A program made the position numbers and the translations under genes. Positions 22,015 through 34,684 of a stretch of DNA of 64,000 nucleotides are shown here, in pieces. Numbering within the stretch: position 1 is the stretch's first letter; each line of letters opens with the position of its first letter. The DNA lies in NCBI GenBank assembly GCA_009741485.1, contig CM019229.1, positions 2,569,175 through 2,633,174 on the forward strand, given 5' to 3'. The stretch comes from Malurus cyaneus samueli. Its lineage: Eukaryota; Chordata; Aves; Passeriformes; Maluridae. The notes under the pieces were generated by a model, which worked only from the letters and a program-made list of their open reading frames with translations, ran no database searches and had not been told where the DNA came from.

Positions 22015-23009
22015 AGGGTCCCATACAGTTTTGCCCACCTTTGTCCTGTAGCCTCCTGAGGAACCAATGTCCTCCTTTACTTTCTCTTTAAACCCACTTA
22101 AAACAAAAATCACATTATTTACTCATATGTTTTGGCGACCCACCCCCCCCAAAGTTTCTTTTTTACTAAGCCCTATCAACTTCCCACTGATCTAGTGACA
22201 ATTCCTTAAATATTTAGGCTCTGGAAAAGCAGCTTCCCTGGCGATTGCTGGGTGCTAATCCCAAGGCTGAGCCGCTGTGTTGACACAAATCTGAAATGTT
22301 TCTGCTGCCTGGGCTGGGAATGTCAGAGATTTTCAATCTGGAGCCTGTGAGGTGGAATTTTCACCAAGGCTGCCACAGCTTTCCTGTTGTATTCAGCAAA
22401 CAGCTCCTGTGCCATTCCCAAACACACCCAGAGCTGTTCCTGCAGCATTTCTGAACCCTGCTGTGGAAATGACAAATTTGGCTGCTCCTGCTGTTGTTTC
22501 CCACCTGATTTTTTACACTGTTCCCCCCTCAGTTCCCCCTTCTTGCTGTCACTGAATTCTTCTGAGCTGGAAGCAACACGAGTAGGAGCAGCCCTTCCCT
22601 CCAAAAATACCCCAAGCCACTTTAGAGAGATAAAGAAAATTGGAGCAAAACATTTGCAGTAACCAGGAGCAAGTTTTGTAGCTCCATGGGGCTGATTTTG
22701 CACCTGCTAATTGTTTCATGCTAATTGTTTCTTGCTAATTATGATTATTCAGATCCCAGCTTTGTGTGTAGTTTGTTCTGTCATTTGTTGTCCTGGGGGA
22801 TTAAATTCAAACATTAAATCCTGTAAATGTCCAGCAAAAAAAAAAGGTGGGTACCTGCACCAGAAATGTCACAGAAATTTGATTTACCTTTGCAGTAATT
22901 CCGTGTATGGAAAACTCCTGGGTTTGCAGCAAATGCAGAGCAATTAATAGCTCTCCAGAGCTGATTTTTTGGTGAGTTTTGACCTTTCACTGCATCAGCA
23001 CAATAAAGG

Positions 23010-23335
23010 GATGGATCAGGGAATGATTTAGGTTGGAAAAAACCTTCAGGACCATCGAGCCAAACCAGCCCTGCCAAGGCCACCATTTCCCCCCTGTCCC
23101 CAAGTGCCACATCTGCAGCTTTTTTTAATCCTTGCAGGGCTGGGGACTCCACTGTTCCCTGCACAGCCTGGCCAGGGTTTGACAACCCTTTAATGAAGAA
23201 ATTCCTCCTGATGGTGCCCCAAACCTCCCTGGCATTTTGAGCCATTTTTCCCTTGTTCCTTGGGAGAAGGGGTTTAATTGACCCACCCAAGCCGAGGGCT
23301 CTGCCCCTTCCCAGGACAGCAAGGGATGATCCTGA
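23010..23335 (-). mobile_element. CR1 LINE 3' fragment
   Basis: GGTTGGAAAAAACCTTCAGG, CAAACCAGCCCTGCCAAGGC, AATGAAGAAATTCCTCCTGA and CCCAAACCTCCCTGGC are typical of an avian CR1 3' end read in reverse. Confidence 0.9.
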
Positions 23336-25329
23336 GCCACTGCTGCTGAGCCCTCCTGCCCTGATTAAGAGGATTTTTCACCAGACATGACAGAATGGAG
23401 CTCATTGCGTGACCAGAGCCAGGTCCCTGCAGCTCCCACGGGGATCCTGCATTATCCCAGTGCCTGAACGCACAGCTCAGTGCTTGCCTGACTCATGAGA
23501 GGCTCCACAGAGCTGGCAGCAGGCACAGATTGCTGCCCACCCCCTCTCATGCCACTAAAAACATCCCGACCCTCAGTAGTTCTCTTCATTTTCCCTCTTT
23601 TTCACGGCATTTTTGTCTGAATCTCCCTGCCCTGGTTTGTTCTGCCTCTGTGTTTAGCAGGAAACAGCTGCAGTGCTCCTGCTTTGAATAATCAGCAGGA
23701 TTGGGATGGATTGGGATTGGGATTTTGGTTCCCATGTCCCAAGTGAGTGTGGCAGCAGAGTGAAATGGTTAAAAAGTGACAGCAGGACGAGGGGACACAG
23801 CTTGAAGGGCTAAAATCAGCGAGGAGGGCAAGGACCAAACAGCTTCCCGTGGTTTTTCCGTGTGATGACAGAGCTGAACAGGGGCTGGTTCTGCAGAAAT
23901 CAACTTTGATTATATCCCAGTGCTCTGTGCCAAGGGGGATTGGAGCTGAACTGCTCCAAGGCCAGGCAGAACCTCCCCAATTCCAGATATTTTGGATTGA
24001 CTTCAAGATGTGAGCCCCTGGTGCGGGACAGGGTTGGCCTGGAGCCTTTTGTCAAACAGCAATTTCTTCCCCTCCTCCAAGGAGAGCAGCTCAGCCCTTC
24101 CAAATCAGCACTGCCCTGAGCAGGCTTGGTTGAATTTACTCAAAATTGAAGATATTCTCCCAAAAGACAAAATTATCCCCCAAAACCTCTGTTCCTGTGT
24201 TATGGAGGTCATTTTTCTTGGAATGGGATGCAGAATCCTGCTTTTCCTGTAGGGAAACCTGGGAGGGATTTGGTGCTCCCAGCTCCACCTGGGGGAGGGA
24301 AGAAGGGTAAAACAGAGATAAAAGGAAAGGGTGGTGTTTGTCCTCACCTGACTGAGCTTCTCATGGAATCCATGGAATCCTTCTGCTGGGAAGGGGCTCA
24401 GGGTGTGGATCTGTCCCTAAACTGCAGCTGGAGGAGGCTCAGGGAACAACAAATTGTGTGCTGCTGCAGGGAATGGCTCTGGGTGACAGCTCCTGGTGCC
24501 AGAGGTGGGAACAAGAGAAGCTGTTGGAGAAAAAGAGTGAAAAATTCCCTCCATGGCCTCGGAATCACAACTTCAGCAGGGAAAGGGCTCTAAATCCCTG
24601 CTTTCCTCTTGCCTGATCCAGCCCTGTGTGCCACTCCTTTGTGCCCAAAAGGAGCTTGTCAGAGGTCTTCCTGCATTTTTGGATTCATTGGTTTTTCTCT
24701 TACAAACACTTCCAGCAGGGCAGGGAAGAACTGTTCCCAGCACCCTCCTGGAATGTGCCAGGAGCTGTCCCGAGGGATGGGGAGATCAAACCAAACCATC
24801 CAAAAATCAGCTCCTGGTCAGGTGTGACTGGGATGGGCCATTCCCTCCTGCCAGGCTGGGTTTAACATCCTGGATTTGTTTCCATACTCTGAGGCCATTC
24901 CTTGGTCCTGGATGTGTGTGAGGCTCCTACAGGACCATTGAAAATGTGGGGATTTAAATGTGGGGGGTATTTACATTGGAGGGTTTGGAAGAAGACCCTG
25001 CGAAGATGTCCAGGTCATAGTGAGGGGTTTATTTCTGATTTTATTCCCGATTTTTTTCCTGATTTTATCGCTGATTTGTGTCTAACAGAGGCTGGGGCTC
25101 ACTGTCCCCTTTTCCAGCCTCACCTTCATTGATAAATCCGTGCTTCTGACACCCCTCCTGACTGCTGTGCCGGATGAGGAGATGCCAAAAGGTGGAAAAA
25201 TTCCAGGAAGAGGGTTCCTGAGGAGCTAATCCTGACATTCCCTGCCTGTTCCATGTGGCTGCACCCACACCAAGTGACCGTCTGTGCCCTCCCACAGATT
25301 TTGAGTAGAAGGGAGTTAATAATAAAAAA

Positions 25330-25445
25330 TACCAGAGTCACAAAATCAGTGAGGTTGGAAAAAACCTTCAAGATCTTCGAGTCCAAGCATTCCCACAGCC
25401 CAGCCAAGGCCACCACTGACCATGTCCCCAAGTGCACATCTTTGA
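25330..25445 (-). mobile_element. CR1 LINE 3' end, short
   Basis: The reversed CR1 tail is recognisable from CAGAGTCACAAAATCAGTGA, GGTTGGAAAAAACCTTCAAG and CCAAGGCCACCACTGACCAT. Only about 115 bp remain. Confidence 0.88.
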
Positions 25446-25696
25446 AATGGGGCCTCCATTAAAATAGAGGGACATTGCTTTGTTTGTTAAGTTTCTTATA
25501 AAAGAATCCTAAATAAATACACTAATTCCTAAAAATCTATAAAACTTATACCCGTGCCCTGGACAGCTTTTCTCAATACCTGACCTCCCTTTCCGTGACC
25601 AGCATCCACCCCAAACCCGCCCTGGTGCCGCTCGAGGCCGTTTCCTTTTTCCTGTCCCATGCAGATAAACTGTAAATTTCTTCCTTTCCCCATTGA

Positions 25697-26703
<1,007 letters not shown>

Positions 26704-26776
26704 GTTCAATTTCCAGGATGAAACTCCAACCACGAATTTCGATACCTTCCCTGCTGCCATCCTCACTGTCTTCCAG
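26704..26776 (+). CDS. CACNA1B: CACNA1B exon 15, pore-loop start of domain II
   Basis: The 73-nt exon has acceptor TTCTCTCCAG and donor GTAAAG. It starts with g to close Gln, then reads [20 protein letters not shown] followed by TVFQ, and ends on a codon boundary. This is the extracellular turret and start of the P-loop between IIS5 and IIS6. It is intact and, as far as I recall, identical to the mammalian Cav2.2 sequence. Confidence 0.97.
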
Positions 26777-27781
26777 GTAAAGCCACACTTTGTCCTGGGG
26801 GAGTGTTAGAAGTGAAATTCCTGGATATTTCTTGCTGCTTGGGGAGGGAAAAAAAGTCCCCCAAAACCTGTGGGATTTAGGAAAGGAGAAGTCCTTCCTT
26901 CTCATATTCTTTATTTCACTTCATGCACCACAAAAAATCAAATTAAAAATCAAATTGAAAATCAAAGCTTTGATATTAAGGAAAGATTTCTTGCTAGGGG
27001 AAATAAAAACCTGATAAACCAGATATTTCTGTGCTGAATTAGAATCAGTGCATGCCCTTTGTCTTCTCCAGTCCCTGCCCATGGAGTTGCACCTCTGGCA
27101 GATGCGGTGTTTGGATTTAAAAATCTGATTTTGCAGCTGTTTTTTGATTTAAAAACCTGATTTTGAGGCTGTTTTCTACCTGTCTTTTTTTCACCCCGTC
27201 CCACGGCCAGCCCTGCCCAGACCCCCCAACAGCCCCACCCTGTCCATCCCTGGCAGCGCTGTCCAAACGCTCCTGGAGCTCTGGCAGCCTCGGGGCCGGG
27301 ACCATTCCCTGGGGAGCCTGGGCAGTGCCAGCACCCTCTGGGACACAAGAACCTTTCCCTGCTCTCCAGCCTGAGCCTGCCCTGGCCCAGCTCCAGCCGT
27401 TCCCTGGCTCCTGTCCTCTGTCCCTGTCCCTCTCCAGCTCCCTGGGAGAGCTCGCCAGGTCTCTCTGGAGCTTCCTTCCCAGCTAACATCAGTGCTCAGC
27501 CATTCCCATTTGGTTCCCCTCAGCCCTTCCCCATGTGCCCTCCTTTGGACATTCTCCAACACCTTTAGGTCCTTTAATTGAAGCACCGACAACTGCCCCA
27601 GCCCAGAGCGAGACAATTCCATCCCTTACTCTCCAGTGATGCTGTCTCTGGTGTCCCTCAGTGTCCATCCCTTCCCCAGGGACATTCCTGGATGGGATCA
27701 CCCAGCCTGGCTCCCCATAATCTCTCTTCCCTTGGAGTGACCCTCTCTCTGTCTCTCTCCCTCCCCTCTCTGGCTGTGCAG
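26777..27781 (+). other. CACNA1B: Intron 15, non-coding
   Basis: The intron is about 1 kb. Its second half is a CR1 fragment that reaches to about 50 bp before the acceptor (CTCTGGCTGTGCAG). A short AT-rich run (about 26930-26990) lies in the first half. Confidence 0.85.
27200..27735 (-). mobile_element. CR1 LINE 3' fragment
   Basis: It contains AGACCCCCCAACAGCCCCAC and CCAGCCTGAGCCTGCCCTGG, then a longer CR1 internal part including GGAGAGCTCGCCAGGTCTCT. The first 210 bp are almost identical to 16068-16280 in intron 11, differing by a missing G in a G-run. It ends with CACCCAGCCTGGCTCCCCAT just before exon 16. Confidence 0.9.
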
Positions 27782-27899
27782 ATCCTGACAGGGGAGGATT
27801 GGAACGCTGTGATGTACCACGGGATCGAGTCGCAGGGTGGGGTTCGCTCAGGGATGTTCTCCTCCATCTACTTCATTGTCCTCACTCTCTTTGGGAACT
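27782..27899 (+). CDS. CACNA1B: CACNA1B exon 16, domain II selectivity filter and start of IIS6
   Basis: The 118-nt exon starts in frame after GTGCAG and reads [20 protein letters not shown], then [19 protein letters not shown] plus the first base of Tyr. The Glu of TGEDW is the domain II member of the four-glutamate calcium selectivity filter. The following segment enters IIS6. Length and frame agree with mammals. The donor is GTATCC, which is weak (no A at +4, no G at +5). The exon is otherwise intact, and exon 17 starts with ac, which correctly completes Tyr. Confidence 0.96.
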
Positions 27900-28263
27900 G
27901 TATCCTTCTGTGGCTGTCCTCAGGGGCACCATGTGCGCGTGTCCCTCCCAGGCTGCCAGAAATTCCTGGTTTGCCCCAAATTCCCACAGCCTTATGCTTT
28001 AAAATCCAAATTATGGCCGTGCTTTGCTCCTGCCAGCACTTGGGGTAAGATGTGAAGGTAAGTTGTCCAAGCTGGTGTTGCTTATCCTACAGTGAAATAA
28101 CAAGTTTTAATTTAATTTAATGAATTTTCACTTTAATTGTTATGTTATACCTTGAAAATATTCTCTCATGAGCTCTTTTATGTTGCGGGAAAAATAACTG
28201 GAGTCAGGTCAGAGCAGGACTCGGAATTTGAGTTTTCCCAAATGATTTGTGCTTGGTCAGGGG

Positions 28264-28766
28264 AAGGAAGGGTTGGGGTGGGTTTGGTGGAGATGAGAGA
28301 TGTGTGGATGGGGATGGTGGAGATGAGGGGATGAAGTGGGAGAGGGGATGAAGTGGGGAGATGATGTGGAGAAGAGGGGATGATGTGGAGAAGAGGGGAT
28401 GATGTGGAGAGAGGGAGATGGGATGAAGTGTGGAGATGAGGGGATGATGGTGGAGATGAGGGGATGATGGTGGAGATGAGGGGATGATGGTGGAGATGAG
28501 GGGATGATGGTGGAGATGAGGGGATGATGGTGGAGATGATGGAGATGTGGAGATGAGTAGGGAGATATGGAGGGGGGATGATGACGGAGATGGAGACTGA
28601 TGATGGAGGAGGTGGTAGAGAGAGGATGATGGTGAGAGAGGTGATTGTGAGATGAGTGATGGTGGTGAGATGAGGGGATGATGTGAGATGGGATGAGGTG
28701 AGAGATGATGATGGTGGAGATGAGGGGATGATGGTGGAGATGAGGGGATGATGGTGGAGATGAGGT
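28264..28766. repeat. 20-bp purine-rich minisatellite
   Basis: The core unit is GGTGGAGATGAGGGGATGAT. At 28440-28530 and again at 28700-28766 the units are nearly perfect, with degenerate units between. One strand is almost pure G/A/T and contains almost no C. Long minus-strand open frames rich in Ser, Pro and His reflect this array. Confidence 0.93.
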
Positions 28767-29035
28767 TCCCTTCCCTCGGTGCCTTTGTCTGGGTCCCCTG
28801 AACCAGCTGTGCCACCCCAGATGCTCTAAATGATCTCCTCTCCACATGATTATTAAAATTCAATCCTAGAGCTCAGGTTTCAGGCTCTGGGAGCATTCAG
28901 TGTTCCAAGCCTGGCCATGGGAAGTGTTTGGTTCGTTCTTCTGAGACAGGGAAATTGCTTGAGGGTAAAAAGAAACTAGGAGCTCACAACCCCCAAATGT
29001 CCCAAAGTGTCTGCTGGGGAAGGGGTGGTGTGTCC

Positions 29036-29235
29036 CAAGGGGCAGGGACAGAGTGACATTGGGATGGGATTTGGGAAGGGAGGCAGGAGCAGTGTGACAC
29101 CGGGGTGGGATTTGGGAAGGGAGGCAGGGACAGTGTGACACCGGGGTGGGATTTGGGTACTGAGAGTGGTTTGTCCCACAGGGGCAGGTGTGCAGGGACA
29201 GAGTGACAGCAGGATAGGATTTGGGAAGGGAGGGT
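29036..29235. repeat. About 41-bp minisatellite, about four units
   Basis: Units contain GGGCAGGGACAG-GTGACA followed by GGGATGGGATTTGGGAAGGG. The array stops against a short AT-rich stretch before the CR1 copy. Confidence 0.88.
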
Positions 29236-29289
29236 GTATTTTTTTGGTGTGTTTTATATATATTTCATATTTCACACTCAAACAAGCCA

Positions 29290-29640
29290 AGCAGCTCCAT
29301 GCTGGAGCAGCTGAGGGTAGTGAGGGGAGCCAGGAGAGCAGAGAGGCTGGGGTGGCCCTGTCCCTGTGCCAGGGTGGCTCTGTGACAGTGCTGAGCTGTG
29401 TCAGGGAGAGCTTAGGCTGGACTTTGGGGAGAAGTTCTTCCCAGGAAGGGTGGTTGGGATTGGAAGGGGCTGCCCAGGGAGGGTTGGAGTCCCCAGCCCT
29501 GGGGGAGCTGAAGGAAAGCCTGGATGTGGCTCTGGGTGACAAGGTGGGGTCAGGCCTTCAGCTGGACTTGGTTTCAAAGGGCTTTTCCAGCCTGGGTAGT
29601 TCTGTGCTGGGTAGTTCTGTTCTTTTCCAGCCTGGCTCCC
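29290..29640 (+). mobile_element. CR1 LINE fragment, forward orientation
   Basis: CTGTGTCAGGGAGAGCTTAG, GGAGAAGTTCTTCCCAGGAA, GGCTGCCCAGGGAGG and GGATGTGGCTCTGGGTGACA are characteristic of CR1 3' sequence. Confidence 0.9.
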
Positions 29641-29704
29641 CATAATCTCTCTTCCCTTCTGGAAAGTTTTTATCCCCCCAACTTCTGAAGTTTCCCATTT
29701 TTTC

Positions 29705-29865
29705 TAAAGAGCAGCTGTGGCTGCCCCTGGACCCGTGGCAGTGTCCAAGGCCAGGCTGGATGGGGTTTGGAGCACCCTGGGATGGTGGAACGAGTCCCTG
29801 CCTATGGGGAGTGGAACAAGATGGGCTTTCAGTCCTTCCAAACCATTCTGGGATTCTGCAACACT
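29705..29865 (+). mobile_element. CR1 LINE 3' end, forward orientation
   Basis: GGCAGTGTCCAAGGCCAGGC, GGAGCACCCTGGGATGGTGG and CCTTCCAAACCATTCTGGGA form a typical CR1 end. It may belong with the copy just before it. Confidence 0.88.
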
Positions 29866-31401
29866 TCCAGTGAGCAGAGTCATAAATCTGTGAAATGAAT
29901 TCCTATGGAGATTTACATCCCTGGTGGAGAATTGTAGGCCTCAGCTGTGCTGAGAATTAATTTCCTAAGTGGGACTTTTTGTTTTATTTTCTTACTCATT
30001 TTGTTTTCTTATATCCAAGTCTGAGCCCTTTGGGATGGGCCTCTGCTGGGAGGGGGTTTGTTGTCACTTTGGGAATTTGCCATCTGGTGAGGCCACTCTG
30101 AAGAGTTTGGGGAGCCTTCATCAAACCTCGTTGGAGAGCTTTGGGTGGTTTGGGGTTAGCTGGCAAAACCTGCTCCTTTTTAAACCTGAGGGACTGGTTT
30201 TCCTCACAGAGCTGCTCAGGGCTTTGTGATTTTTCCTTTTCCTGAAGAACAAAGGTGAATTGATGCTGGATTTTGTTGTACCTCGCTGTACTCAGTGCTT
30301 GCTTGGAATCCATTTGCATTTTCAAGGGATTACTGCAAGGAAAAGTTTGTTTTTCTAAGTCAGAACTGCCTCATGTTACATTTCCAGACCCAGGGAGTCT
30401 GTGTGGAACCAGAAACAGTTTAATGGAAGTTTCATGATTAAAGGAACAACAGGATTTGGCCCATTTTCTAGGAAATGACACCATGCCTGTGTTCATTGTT
30501 ATCCAGTTAATTGATAAATTGAGGCATCTGTTGAGGCAAAAAAAAAGGGGAAAAAAATCCATGAAAAACTGCAGAGGAGCCTGCAAAGAAAAGCAGGAAC
30601 TGCCTGGAGGCTGCTGCCCCTCCCTGGCTCCAGGCACTGCCTCATCCATGGCTCTGCCCAGGTCCCACAGCCTGAGCCACAGCCTGGAGTTTGGGAGACA
30701 TTTGGGAATCCCTCAGCTCTGCAGAAAGGACAGAGGGATGTTTTTTGGGGGGCAGAAACACTCAAATCTGCCAGACTGTGTCTGCTTGGAAACGGATCGA
30801 GCCGGCCTGATCTGATAAAAATAAATTAATTCTGTTTCCAGGGGTTGCTCATGTTCCAGCACGGTGTGTGGGGGAGGCAGGGGTAGGGAGATAAAATCCT
30901 TGCTGAGACTTTTATTCCCAGAGGAGGAGGCTTGGAAGTGTTGGGAGCACCCCGGAGGGAGAACCCCAAACACCCAGCAGGGCCCAGGGGTGCCCACAAA
31001 CTCCAACCAGCCCTCATTCCAAAGGAAATGAGGGAATTGGTGTCTTTTTTTCCAAAATTTCCAAAATTCCCAAGCCAGAAAACCTTCTGGAATGTCCTGG
31101 GGTTTTTTTTCCCTGCAATTTCTGGGGGGCAAATCCGGCTCTTTGTGGGAGAGGGTGATAATCCCAGCATAATTTTTTCCTGTTCTTTATCCACTGGGAT
31201 CGAGGTGTGCCCACCCTCTCCTCGCTGCCCCTCTGGAATGGGGGAAGGAGCAGGGATGGGCATCTCATTCCAAACCTCACTCTGTCTCAGAGGAATAATT
31301 TTTTAATGGAAAAACCCTCCATCCTGTGGAACACGAGGTGGGGAAATGTTGGCTCCTGCTTGGAGAATCCCCAGAGCTCTGCAGGGTTGGGGTTGGGCAG
31401 T

Positions 31402-31706
31402 CAATGGCTCACGGCTTTTTCACCCTTTCTCACTTTTGTCCATTTGCACATCGGGATTTGCTGAATCCTCCAATTGCAGCTGCAGCCAATGCAGTCAAAA
31501 ACTCCAACTTGGCTCCCCCAATTCTCTGTTGTTTCCATCTCTTGGAGCCTGGCACAGGGAGGTGTCCTTGAGTTTGGGGCTGCAGAGGAATTGTTTTGTG
31601 TAAAAATGGGAGAGCAGGAGCTCAGCACTGTCTGTGGAGTCTGGAGTTAAACACTGAAGAATTCCAGGGTTACAGAGACATGGAAATAGGGAAACTGAAA
31701 TCCTGA
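31402..31706. repeat. Dispersed repeat of about 410 bp, copy 2, 5' truncated
   Basis: It starts inside the element at CAATGGCTCACGGCTTTTTC and runs to GGAAACTGAAATCCTGA. It is nearly identical to the corresponding part of the copy in intron 12, for example over AATCCTCCAATTGCAGCTGC. Confidence 0.82.
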
Positions 31707-31906
31707 GGTGTCACTGGGGAGGGGACAAACCTTTGTCCAACCCCTGCTGGGCTGCAGAGGCAGCTCCAGGGAAGGATGGGGGAGTTGGGAATGGTGGAGG
31801 GGTCAATCCATAAAAAACCAATCCCTTCAGGGTGGGAGAGGGGTGGCAGGAGGGGAACGTTGCTGTCTCTGCTGTGTGAAGAGTTTTTCCTCAGCTGTTC
31901 CCACAG

Positions 31907-31974
31907 ACACCCTCCTGAACGTCTTCCTGGCCATTGCTGTGGACAACCTGGCCAACGCCCAGGAGCTGACCAAG
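31907..31974 (+). CDS. CACNA1B: CACNA1B exon 17, end of IIS6
   Basis: The 68-nt exon has acceptor GTTCCCACAG and donor GTGGGT. It begins with ac (closing Tyr), then reads TLLNVFLAIAVDNLANAQEL followed by TK, and ends on a codon boundary. This is the distal S6 helix of domain II, which lines the inner pore and gate, and its exit into the II-III loop. The sequence is identical to mammalian Cav2 channels as I recall it, so it does not by itself tell alpha-1B from alpha-1A or alpha-1E. Confidence 0.97.
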
Positions 31975-32585
31975 GTGGGTGGACATCCCTGTCACCCCCA
32001 GTGCAGGTGACACCCCGAGGTGTCCCCTGAAGCCCTTCTACACCTCTGGTTCCTTACGCATTTTATTTAAACAAAAAACCTTTATTTTTATACTAGTCTG
32101 ATTCCTTTGTGGCAGTTTGCCTTGCCCAGAGGTTTCTTCCCCTTCAGTTTTTTTTTAATTTCAGGCTTGTTGCGGTGAATATTTTGTGTTTGGTTTATCC
32201 CAGAGCGAGCCCAGGTTGCTCATCTCCCACCTGCTGTTTCCAAGGGCACAGGAGAAGCAATGAACAGGTTTTTTTGGCTGATGGGAAGCTCAGACAGGAG
32301 CAAACTCAGGTGTCGTGGTGCCACTTTTCTGTCTCACACTTTCCTTGCCTTGCCGAGGTTGGGGATGGATTAAAGAATTAAAATTTCCCAACCAGCTCCA
32401 GGCAGAACAATTTGCAGAGGACATTGTGAGCACTTGGGGAAGATGTTGGAATATTCCTGCCTCTCCCCAGGTGGATGAGGAAGCCAGGTCCTGGTGAGGG
32501 ATGGAAATGGCACCGGTGGAACTTCACTGGATGCAGAGAGCTGGATGTGTACACAGATTTATACTGGAGTATCTCCTCTGGAGAG

Positions 32586-32703
32586 AATATTTATTTATTT
32601 ATTTATTTATTTATTTATTATATATTTTATATTATGTTGTATATATTCTATAGATTTATATTTATATTTATATTTTTGTTTTATTTTATTTATATTTTTT
32701 TAT
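32586..32703. repeat. TTTA microsatellite and adjoining AT-rich run
   Basis: About ten perfect TTTA units near 32589-32625 are followed by imperfect TATATT, TTTATA and TTTTATTT runs. Confidence 0.95.
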
Positions 32704-33079
32704 ATTTATGTTGATATTGGAGCATTCCCTAAGGAGAACAACTCCCAGCTGGGGGTTTGAGCAGGGAGGATTGCAAACGCTGCACCTGGTATTTGGATTT
32801 TGAGTTTTGAAATCTTGGTATGCTCAGATGGATTTATGAGGAGCATTAGGGTTTTTTTTTTTTGTATTTTTGGCACATTTTTAGCTTTTCTCACCCATTC
32901 CTGCGCTGCTGCATCGGTGCCAGTCCCAGTTACCTGCTGGGGCAGAAGCAGCAGTGTCTCTGTTGTGGTGGTTGTGTTTTATAATTTTAATTTCTTCACT
33001 CCTGCCAGTGGCAGAGCTCACTGGCTGTGTGCTCAGGCAGCAGCAGCCAGGGCTGGCTTCTGTTTTTAGGGAAAAGTGC

Positions 33080-33235
33080 AGCAGTTCATGGTCCTGGATC
33101 CCTGGCAGTGCCCAAGGCCAGGCTGGACGGGACTTGGGACACCCTGGGATGGTGAAAGGTGTCCCTGCCATGGCAGGGGTGGCACTGGATGAGTTTTCAG
33201 CTCCTTCCAACCCAAACCATTTCATGGAACTGTTC
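33080..33235 (+). mobile_element. CR1 LINE 3' end, forward orientation
   Basis: GGCAGTGCCCAAGGCCAGGC, GGACACCCTGGGATGGTG and CTTCCAACCCAAACCATTTC are the standard CR1 3' end. Confidence 0.9.
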
Positions 33236-33965
33236 CAAAAAATGTTCCAAAAATGCACATTTGGTGCTCAGGGTTTGTGCTGAGGTTTGGTGATGGACCT
33301 GGCCCTGCTGGAGTCGATCCTTTCCAACCTTTATGGTTCTTTACATCCCCACCACAACCCCAGAGTGGAGATTTCTCCGTTTCCCACCCTCTCCAGCTGC
33401 TGGAGACCAAAGCAGCCAAACATTCCCAGTGAAATCCACATCCCAGTTGAAGCTGAGCTGGTTTTTGCCATCTCCCCTTCCCTGCAGGACTGGCTGCAGC
33501 TCCCAATGTTTTTGGAGCTCTTTCCTTTCAAACCTCCAAACATCCTGGTGTGAAATAAATCCTCCAATCCCATCTTCTGCATCCCTCCTCCCTTAAAACA
33601 CCGCTCAGGGCTGGATTTAACAGCTCTCTGTCATTTTTTTTTTTTTCCTTTTTTTTTAATGGGATTTTTTTTCCCTTTCAGCAGCTCATCTGTTTCTCTG
33701 CTTCTTAAAACTCCCAGAAATCTCCAGCCCAAAGATCCCTCCCAGATTTAGGGGCATCCCTGGCATGTGCAGAGTGGGGGGGATCAGCCCTGCACAATTC
33801 TTGGCTGATGAAGCTCATCCTGTTCCTTTCTTAATCCTTTTAAGTGCTTTCTGCTGAATATTTCAGCAGCTGACAGGGAGGGTTGGAAACCTGACTTTAT
33901 AGATGTTGATAAAGTCTAATTAAATATTTATGGGTTGAGCGGCATCGCCAAAGCGTCTACAGAAA

Positions 33966-34684
33966 TTTTGGTTTTTTTTTCTCTTTCTTTTTTTTTTTTT
34001 TTAAATACGTTTTGTGAGGGTTTTTTGTTGTTTGGTTTGGTTTGGGTTTCTTTTTGTTTGGTTTGAGTTTTTGTTTTATTTTGTGGGGTTTTTGTGGGGG
34101 AGTTTTGGTTTTCATTGCATTTTTGGTTTTGTTTTGGTTTTGCCTTTTTTTGTTTCCTTTTTTTATTTGATTTTTTTGTGTTTTTTCTGTTTTGGTTTGG
34201 TTTTTTGGTGTGTTTGCTTTGTGGGATTTCTTTGGTTTGCTTTTGCCTTTTTTGTTGTTTTTTTTTGGTTTTTTTTTCTTGCTTTGTTTTTCTGGTGTGT
34301 TTGTGGGTTCTTTTTTGTTGTTTGGTTTGGTTTAGTTTTGCCTTTTGTTTTTTTGTGGAATTTTTTTGTTTCGGTTTTGTTTTTTCTTGGTGTGTTTGCT
34401 TTGTGGTTTTTTTTGTTCTTTTTGTTTTGCTTTGGTTTTGCCTTTTTATGTTTGCTTTTTTGTTTTTTTTGTGGTTTAGTTTTGGTGATTTTTTTGGTGT
34501 GGTTTTTTTGTGCTTTTTTTTTGTTTTGCTTTGGTTTTACCTTTTATTGTTTGGGAGTTTTTTGTTTGTTATTTTTGTAGTTTTTTATTTTATTTCGGGG
34601 ATTTTTTGGTGGTTTTATTGGGTTCTTTTGCTTGTTTTTTTTTTTTAGGGAGGTTTTTTGCTTTTTTTTTTGTTTCATTTTATT
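33966..34684. repeat. T/G-rich low-complexity tract, about 0.7 kb
   Basis: The plus strand is composed almost wholly of T and G, with GTTTTTT, TTTGGTTTGG and TTTTTGTT runs, few C and very few A. Long plus-strand open frames rich in Phe, Cys, Trp and Leu here are artefacts of this composition. The tract lies just before the sequence that is copied a second time at 36498-37342. Confidence 0.95.

Larger units (their letters stand above)
27900..31906 (+). other. CACNA1B: Intron 16, non-coding
   Basis: The intron is about 4 kb. It contains a 20-bp minisatellite (about 28264-28766), a 41-bp minisatellite (about 29036-29235), two CR1 pieces in forward orientation (about 29290-29640 and 29705-29865) and a truncated copy of the 410-bp dispersed repeat (31402-31706). 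The acceptor is GCTGTTCCCACAG. Confidence 0.8.

Noticed and set aside
21165..22067. 300-codon minus-strand frame
   Set aside because: Its Lys/Glu-rich end reads the complement of the TTTC microsatellite, and the remainder has no recognisable domain and overlaps the antisense of exon 13.
28204..28863. Minus-strand frames of about 200 codons with Ser-Pro-His repeats
   Set aside because: They are a product of the 20-bp minisatellite and are open in two frames.
34014..34648. Plus-strand frames of about 185 codons rich in Phe, Trp and Cys, resembling a membrane protein
   Set aside because: They result from the T/G-only tract, which contains almost no stop codons. They are open in two frames with no conserved domain.
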